This document shows positions 57,387 to 64,000 of a stretch of DNA of 64,000 nucleotides, one piece after another. The stretch lies in NCBI GenBank assembly GCA_019426215.1, contig CM033400.1, positions 16,786,568 through 16,850,567 on the forward strand, written 5' to 3'. This stretch comes from Buddleja alternifolia. Lineage: Eukaryota; Streptophyta; Magnoliopsida; Lamiales; Scrophulariaceae. The translations under genes and the position numbers were made by a program. The notes below the pieces were generated by a model. It had not been told where the DNA came from, did not search any database, and saw only the letters and a list, made by a program, of their open reading frames with translations. The number at the start of each line of letters is the position of its first letter. The stretch's first letter is position 1.

Positions 57387-58995
57387 TGTTAGAGTATATG
57401 CCCTTGAATGCCATAAAGAGGATAGATTTATAAGGCATAAACATTGTAACTAAACTATGGTTTTTCTATTAATATAAGGCAGTTGATTGTTGTTTTCTTA
57501 TAGGCATTTTATAAGGTGTGAATAAACAACGTAAAGTCCTTGATGACAAGGCGAACCTTCTATCTCCTATGGGATAGGAGGAAAGGCACTAAAATGGTTT
57601 GACCCTTGACATATAAAAGGGTTCGCAAGTCTAAAAAATATTGATTGGGCATCAATAGTGAATAAAGACTTGTATGATGTAAGTTTCGACAGAGAAAGTA
57701 CCAGTCCTACACTATGGAAATGGTAGTGGGAACTTATATCATAGACGTGTCAATTGGACTGATATGTTCGAACACGGCTCGTATCAGTTCATCACATGGG
57801 TATTCACTCATTGACAGTCAATGATGAAACTGATAAGTAGTGATAGGTACGTGTGAACCTCTGACCTGAGAAATCTAGTTGAAGATGTACTTGTGACATC
57901 AAGTCTGTCATTAGAGTAGTTAGATTCAAATCACCTGTTGGTGGAATCGACCTCGAAGTGCGACTTGATGGGCAAGTAGCATTGTTAACTGATTTGTAAT
58001 ATGGAATTTATTCTCTCATAAGTGAATGAGTAAAATATCCTATGCGATCATGAATAACTAAGGATGAAAGTCTTTGGCCAAAGCATTTAAATACCTCGAC
58101 TTATTATGAGCCTAGGCATATGGTCAAGTTATATGAGTTTGACTTTAAACCATGACTCTTACTTGACTGGGATATAATAATAAAAGGTTTATACACGTAC
58201 GGTATTCACGGCGTAAAGGTTTGGAATGATCCTATTCATTCGTTCTCAATTGGGTTACGATGTGAGCCACGAGACTGGCTAGGTGTCACTCATACCCCTT
58301 TGGATTCCTCCCAATTGCCTTTTGAGACGAACCTAAAGAGTCACGCTTAAAGAAAGTGCAAAAGGAAAAATATGGGAAAAAGACTTAAGAGAAATTCACG
58401 GCATTGGATGCCGTAATTAATTAATTAATTATTGGATAATTTAATTAATTAAATTAAATTAATGAGTTAATTAATTTCTTGGAGAAATTGAATTATAAAT
58501 TAATTAGGAATTGAATTAATTGGATTATCAATTTATTTATTGGATAAATAAATTATTCGATTAATTAATTAGCAAGTAAGACAAAAGCCCGAAGGCTTCC
58601 GAGCCCACTGAGGGGCGGCCAAATAGACGCCCAAATAGGGCTCTTGCATGCTAGGGTTATTGTTTCATAATGATATAAATATATCACAAAGTGAAAAATA
58701 ACACAAGGCAACTTACATAACTTTCTCTCCAAGAAAAAGTCTCCCACCTCTCTCTCTCTCTCTCTCTAGCCGCCTTTGACAAGGAAGAAAGGAGGATTTT
58801 TTTGTTTTTGATTCCGGCGTGACGAATTAGAGACGTTGGCAAATTCAGCGTTAGAGAAAAGGATCACGTTCAGAAATCAACATACGTGAGAACGGTAATT
58901 TTTCTATACACAATTAAACACGAGGATTAGAGATGATTCGGGCTTTGGGAATTAAATTTACTTTCCGCTGCATTTTATTCATATAATTCCCAACA
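57387..58995 (+). mobile_element. Solo LTR L, copia Angela-like (1609 bp)
   Basis: It starts TGTTAGAGTATATGCCC and ends ATTCCCAACA. The duplication is GTATT (57382-57386) and ATATT (58996-59000), one mismatch. A CT microsatellite lies at 58748-58767 and an ATGTTCGAACAC sequence at 57764-57775. It splits pol of E, and pol homology resumes right after it. Confidence 0.88.
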
Positions 58996-59000
58996 ATATT

Positions 59001-60226
59001 TATTTTAGAAATAAGTTTGTTTGCTCTGCATCTCTAGTAAATGGTTTATATTACTTGAATGTCCAAAATAGATGTATTGTGAATACAATCACCAAGAAAT
59101 GAGGTATGTCTGAGATAAACCAAAGACTCATCTGGCACTTGAGACTAGGTCATACTGGAGAATACAAGATTCACGAACTTGGGAAAAATAGGCTAATAAG
59201 CACATTTGGGTCGAACCCACTCCCCACTTACGAATCTTGTCTCAAAGGCAAATGACTAGGTCACCCTTCACAGGGCATTTGAACGAGCCAATGAAGTCCT
59301 TGGTTCAATACATACTGAAGTTTATGAGCCTTTCGAGGAAATGACTCGGGGAAGTTTTCAATACTTCATTACATTTACTGACGATCACTCTAGGTATGGT
59401 CTCGTATACCTAATGAAGCATATGTCTGAATCTATTGAATGATTCAAAGAATTCAAGGCCTTGGTTGAAAACCAAACTGGCAAACGTATCAAAACACTAT
59501 GATCTAATCAAGGTGGAGAATATATGAGTGTCGAATTTGGTGAGTTCTTAATTGAACATGGAATTGTATTGCAATTGACTCCTCCTGCAACTCCACAACT
59601 CAATGGGGGTAGCCGAGCGACGAAATAGAACACTATCGGATGTGGTTCGATCGATGCTCAGCTACACGAATCTTCCCATATTGTTGTGGGGCCGTCCATT
59701 GCTCACAACAGACCACATCTTGAACAAATGTCCATCTAGGTATGTTCCTAAAACTCCTTATCAGATATGGAGTGGAAAGATGCCTAGTCGTAAACATATT
59801 TGGATATGGGGTTGTCCAGCTTATGTGAAAAAGACAAAGATGGAGAAATTGAAAGATAGATCTTTAAAAGGTCGATTCCTCGGTTTCCCAAAAAATTCTA
59901 TAGGACACCTTTTCTACCTGCACGATGATCAAAGAGTCATTGTGGCCCTACATGTATACTTTCTCGCAGACGAGTTCGTTCGAGAAGGTGGTGCAGGAAG
60001 AAAGATTGTTCATGAAGAACAAAATGAAATCCCTTTAGAGACCACTGTTCAAGAGACTCAAAATGAACCTAACCAAAAACAACCACCGTCGCATAGATCA
60101 AGTAGAGTATCTCAGTCGCCTGAGAGATATGGTTATCTACTACAGACAGAGCATAATTTGTATGTCTTAGCAGAAGGAAACTATGGAGATGATCCCTCAC
60201 TTTTGAGCATGCGATGGAGGATATAG
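59001..60226 (+). pseudogene. Element E pol: pre-integrase and integrase
   Basis: LIWHLRLGHTGEYKIHELG (finger His residues) is followed by ESCLKGK with the first Cys replaced by Tyr. FITFTDDHSRYGLVYLMKH and QGGEYMS follow. A one-base gain of G at about 59607 shifts the frame, so the long open frame 59603-60226 begins MGVAERRNRTLSDVVRSML and runs to the linker (SRVSQSPERYGYL). It ends by frameshift at about 60200. The first core Asp block is altered (HTEVYEPFEE), so the catalytic Asp is lost. Confidence 0.82.
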
Positions 60227-61745
60227 ACTCTACGAAATGGCTTGAGGCTATGAAGATAGAGATGAATTCGATGTACTCGAACCAAGTCTGGACTCTAGTG
60301 GATCACCCTAGAGGTATTATTCTAATAGGATGCAAGTGGATCTACAAGAGAAAGATTGGTCCGAACGGAAAGGTTGATACCTTTAAAGTTAGGCTTGTGG
60401 CAAAAGGGTATAGTCAAAAGGAGGGTATTGACTATGAGGAAACCTTCTCTCCTGTTGCCATGATCAAATCCATTAGAATTCTGCTTGCAATAGCCACACA
60501 CCTAGACTATGAAATCTGGTAGATGGACCTGAAGACTGTGTTCTTGAATGGATTCCTCGAGGAGGACATCTATATGGAACAACCCAAAGGTTTCGTGTCC
60601 AATGAAGATTCTCATAAGGTATGTAAATTGAATAGATCAATTTATGGACTTAAATAAGCATCGCGGAGCTGGAACCTTCGTTTTGATGAAGAAGTTCGGA
60701 ACTACGGTTTTGTCAAGAATGATGATGAACCATGCATTTACAAGAAATTCAGTGTGAGTAAAATATTATTTTTGGTCCTATATGTAGACGACATTCTACT
60801 AATAGGTAATGATATAGGCCTGTTGACTTCGGTCAAAATGTGGCTCTCAAGCACGTTCTCCATGAAAGACTTAGGAGAAGTGACTATCCTTGGAATTCGC
60901 ATCTTCAGGGATAGAGCGAATAGGAAAATGGGTCTCTCCCAAGCCCTTTATTTGGAAAAGGTTCTGAAAAGATTCGGAATGGAAGATTCTAAAAGAGGTC
61001 TTGTGCCCATAAGACATGGACTCCATCTCTCTAAATCAATGAGTCCTGAAAGTGAGGGTGATCGTAAGAGAATGAGTGGAGTACCCTATGCATCAGCAGT
61101 AGGATGTCTTAGGTATGCTATGTTATGCACAAGACCAGACATTGCCCACGCTGTGAGCGTGGTAAGTAGGTTTCAAGCTAACCTTGGAGAAAAGCATTGG
61201 ATTGTTGTGAAGTGTATCCTCAACTACTTAAGAAGAACCAAGGATATGTGCTTGACATATGGAGATGGAGAACTAAAGGTGGAAGGTTATACTGACTCTG
61301 ACTTTCAGTCTGATGTCGATGACCTCAAGTCCACCTCGGGTTTTGTATTCGCTTTAGATGGTGGAGCAATGACTTAGAAAAGTTCTACGTAAAGCACGAC
61401 GCGGAGTATGTAGTTGCCTTAGAGGCGGCCAAGGAGGCTGCTTGGATAAAGAAGTTTGTAGATGAACTTCAAGTGGTTCCTAGTATAGAGCTCCCGCTGC
61501 CACTTTTCTGTGACAACAATGAAGCCATCGCGCAGGCTAAAGAACCCAGGTCTCACAATAAATCCAAACACATTGGGAGAAGATACCACATCATTAGATA
61601 GATCATTGGAAGAGGCGACATCGTCGTGCAGAGAATAGATTCAGCAAATAACGTCACTGACCCACTGACCAAGCCACTATCACAGCCGGTGCTAGAACAA
61701 TATCTTGAGAAGATGGGTATTAGATAACATAGCGATTGGCATTGA
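60214..61745 (+). pseudogene. Element E pol: reverse transcriptase and RNase H
   Basis: RT begins KWLEAMKIEMNSMYSNQVW, then GCKWIYKRKIGPNGK, and the catalytic FLVLYVDDILLIGND (about 60766-60810). RNase H motifs are VEGYTDSDFQSD, EYVVALEAAKEAAW and LFCDNNEAIAQ, and it ends at a TGA (61743-61745). In-frame stops are at 60520-60522 and 60655-60657 (both Gln positions in D), 61375-61377 (a Trp position in C and D) and about 61600. A frameshift follows 61377. Confidence 0.87.
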
Positions 61746-61747
61746 TT

Positions 61748-61760
61748 GCAAGTGGGAGAT
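61748..61760 (+). other. Polypurine tract of element E
   Basis: GCAAGTGGGAGAT lies directly before the 3' LTR and three bases after the pol stop. Confidence 0.9.
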
Positions 61761-62505
61761 TTTAAAGATTATGCCCTCCATGCCCATTTACTTTTATGTT
61801 GTACAAACTCTTATTCTTTTAAGAAAGGCATTATTTTGTTCATATCAATCTTGGTGGCATTAATATAAGTATTGAACAAATAAGTCCAAGATAATCAAGA
61901 GGGAGCTTCTACTCCTCAATGGTATAAGGAGATGGACGCTAGAAGTATCGATTCCTTGTTTACTTAAACTAGATTTCACAAGTCGACGAGTCTTGATTGG
62001 GCATTAAGACCAGACTTGTATGACACAAGTTTTGACAAGGAGAGTCAGTCGGTCATTTTGAATGGTGGGAGCTTGGTTATAGATATATTAATGGAATTGA
62101 TATATTGGAACATGGCTCACCATAATTCAATCACATGGGTAATTACTCTTTGATCGTCAATGGTTGGATTATTCGTCGCAGTAGTGTGTGTGAGTCTTAG
62201 ACCTGAGGATTCACGAAGATTAGACTTGTGACACTGAACGAGGTATTAGAGTAGTTAGATCCATTTCACCCTTTGGTGGAATCAACCTCGAAGTGTGGTT
62301 TAGAAGGACAAGCGGCAATTGTTCGGTGATTGCCAATAGGGGACTCGCTGTCTCGGGTAGTAACGAGTAAACGTCCCGTGCGATCATAGGTAAATGAAAG
62401 TATAAGTCTTGGACCAAAGCAGGAGAACTAACTTATTTATAGTGCATAAGGGTAGTTTAGTAATTTCATCTTACTATGATTCCCTAAAGCACAACTGTTG
62501 GGAAT
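61761..62505 (+). repeat. 3' LTR of element E, 5' part
   Basis: It starts TTTAAAGATTATGCCC; the canonical TG has become TT. A deletion of about 25 bp relative to the 5' LTR follows TGCCC.TGCC. It is cut at AAAGCACAAC by LTR G; the intact continuation is seen in the 5' LTR at 53430. Confidence 0.85.
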
Positions 62506-64000
62506 GTGCCCTAGATGCCAACGAAGAGTTAGAATACAAGGCACAAGTTTATATTGTACAACCTCTAATTAATATAAAGGCAACAATATGTTGTTCGTAT
62601 AATTCTTGATGGCATCTACAAAGTTTTAAATGAACAACTGGTCCATGTATGTCAAGGCAAACCTTCGCGTTCCTTAAGGAGATGGGCACTGGAAGGGTTT
62701 GGTACTTGATCACTTAAATAGTTCGCAAGTCAGAAAATTTCAATTAGGCATTAAGATTCGTATAGATTTGTATGACACATACTCTGACAAAGGAATGTCA
62801 GTTGAACACTATGAGATAGTGGGAGTTTGTTTCATATATATATTGATGGGATTAGTGTATTCGAACACGTCTCGTAGTAATCCGATCACATGGGTTTTTA
62901 CTCAGTGACTATCAATGATTGGATTACTGATTATGAAGGTATGCGTGAGCCTTAAACCTGAGGAGTTACGGTCACAATGTGCTTGTGACATTGGATTCTG
63001 TCACTAGAGTAGTTAGACCCAAATCACCCCGTTGAAAGGTGAGGTCAACCTCAAAATGCGTTCCAATGGGCAAGTAGCATGTGAGGTGATTACCAAGATG
63101 GAATTCACTGTCTCGAAAGTAAACGAGAAGTATCCTATGCGGTCATAGGTAAATGAGATTGAAAGTCTCTTGCCAGAGCTAATGAACTAACTCGTGTTTA
63201 GTGATCTCATATTACTATGATTCTTAAGCATAGCATCGAGTCTTGTGAGTTTGACATATTCCATGACTCTCACTCGATCGAGATACGTTAGTGAAGGGCT
63301 TATACTCATACGATATCATAATCTAGAGGTTCGTAATGACATAACCATTTCGTACTCGGTTGGACTACAAAGTGGGGCCACGGTGCTGGCTAGGTGTCAC
63401 CCACATCCTTTAGTATCATCCCATTACCAATTGAGACGAACCTAGAGAGTCGCGCTATAAAAGAATAGACGGGAAAATCAAGTCTTGTATTTGGAGGGTG
63501 TTCTGGTAATTTGTCCTTGGGAAGGATGAATTAATTAATTGGACAAATTAATTTAATTAGTTGTTTAATTGGATTAAACAATGGTAAATTAAATTAATTA
63601 GTTTGAATATTTAATTGATTAGGTTAATTAATTATTTAGACTAGACTAATAATTAATTATTTGATTAATTAATTAATATTGATTTAATCAATATATATTT
63701 AATTGGATTATATATTAATTGATTAAATTAATTGGACTAAGTTGACAAAGTCAACGTAGCCCAATTGATTGTCCAATGGCCCATATGGGTGTGTGTGTGT
63801 GATCCGGTGGGCTTAAATTGGAGGATTTATTTAATCCTCCAACACAAGCCAGATTACACAGTTGTAACAATTCAGATAACTGAAATCCTTCACCAGAAAT
63901 ACATAGCAGAGGAGAAAACGTTTTCTTCTTCTCTCTTCACAGTCCACTCGATCTCGCCTAGCCGCCATGGAGATTGGAGATTGGAGATGGAGATTTCCCG
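62506..64000 (+). mobile_element. LTR G, copia Angela-like, running off the window
   Basis: It starts TGTTGGGAATGTGCCCTAG; the five bases before it are ACAAC. From 63601 it aligns with LTR H at the window start, so by analogy it should end about 180-200 bp beyond the window. Whether it is a solo LTR or the 5' LTR of a further nested element cannot be seen. Confidence 0.85.

Larger units (their letters stand above)
26421..62505 (+). mobile_element. Element E: Ty1/copia (Angela-like), full structure, carrying C, D, F and L
   Basis: A plus-strand element made of 26421-26533, 44832-45214, 53167-57386 and 59001-62505: 5' LTR in three parts, PBS (54376-54388), leader, gag, protease, integrase, RT/RNase H, PPT and a 3' LTR cut by LTR G. 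The foreign DNA between the parts is C (with D inside), F and solo LTR L. All its genes carry stops, so it is dead. Its backbone without insertions is about 10 kb in the window. Confidence 0.85.

Noticed and set aside
1..64000. H (1-581) and G (62506-64000) as the two LTRs of one giant element
   Set aside because: H is followed by broken pol of A without a PBS, and G is preceded by LTR sequence of E without a PPT. Both sit in unrelated targets, so they are independent insertions.

Overview
The window is a retrotransposon graveyard from a flowering-plant nuclear genome, probably a eudicot. The species cannot be told from this sequence. Nearly all 64 kb can be assigned to LTR retrotransposons nested inside one another. 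There is also one non-autonomous hAT DNA transposon and one 36-codon tail of a possible host gene. I see no intact host gene, no rRNA or tRNA gene and no CRISPR array. Most elements are Ty1/copia with 1.6-1.8 kb LTRs that begin like TGTTAGGATTATGCCC and carry an initiator-tRNA-Met primer binding site (PBS), TGGTATCAGAGCC. These features suggest the Angela lineage.

Layout, left block (1-16243). Element A (minus) runs from 582 to its 5' LTR at 8593-10282. It is cut by LTR H (1-581, plus), by a solo LTR (869-4307) that itself holds another solo LTR (1949-3609), and by a truncated plus-strand element J (6010-about 7871). To its right lie a different minus-strand LTR (10283-11637), a plus-strand LTR-like repeat (about 11638-14835) split by a 1165-bp hAT element (13302-14466), the gene tail (15002-15112), and an LTR fragment K (15113-16243).

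Right block (16244-64000). Element B (minus) is inserted into K. Its 3' LTR holds a 3.15-kb gypsy-type solo LTR and a copia solo LTR. Element E (plus) is inserted in the leader of B. Element C (minus) and the Ty3/gypsy element F (minus) are inserted in the 5' LTR of E, and element D (minus) is inserted in the 5' LTR of C. Solo LTR L (57387-58995) interrupts the pol region of E, and LTR G (62506 to the end) interrupts its 3' LTR. The chain K, B, E, C, D gives five levels. Eight insertions have both target-site duplications visible and six of these are perfect: TCTTT, AATAG, AATAT, GTCCA, AATTT and ACTTG. C (CAACC/CAATC) and L (GTATT/ATATT) have one mismatch each. The hAT element has an 8-bp duplication.

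Coding content is gag, protease, integrase, reverse transcriptase and RNase H at different stages of decay. D is best preserved, with an open gag-protease frame and long RT/RNase H frames. F is a non-autonomous Athila/Tat-like element. It keeps a gag-protease remnant and a separate gene resembling the plant family often called putative plant transposon protein, but has no recognisable RT or integrase.

The most unusual signal is a roughly 23-bp periodic array built on a 12-bp palindrome close to ACGTTCGAACGT. It occurs as five units at exactly 23-bp steps in both LTRs of F, in further arrays inside F, and also in the LTR and leader of the unrelated copia element J. A second theme is clusters of strong palindromes in the untranslated leaders of copia elements C, D and E.
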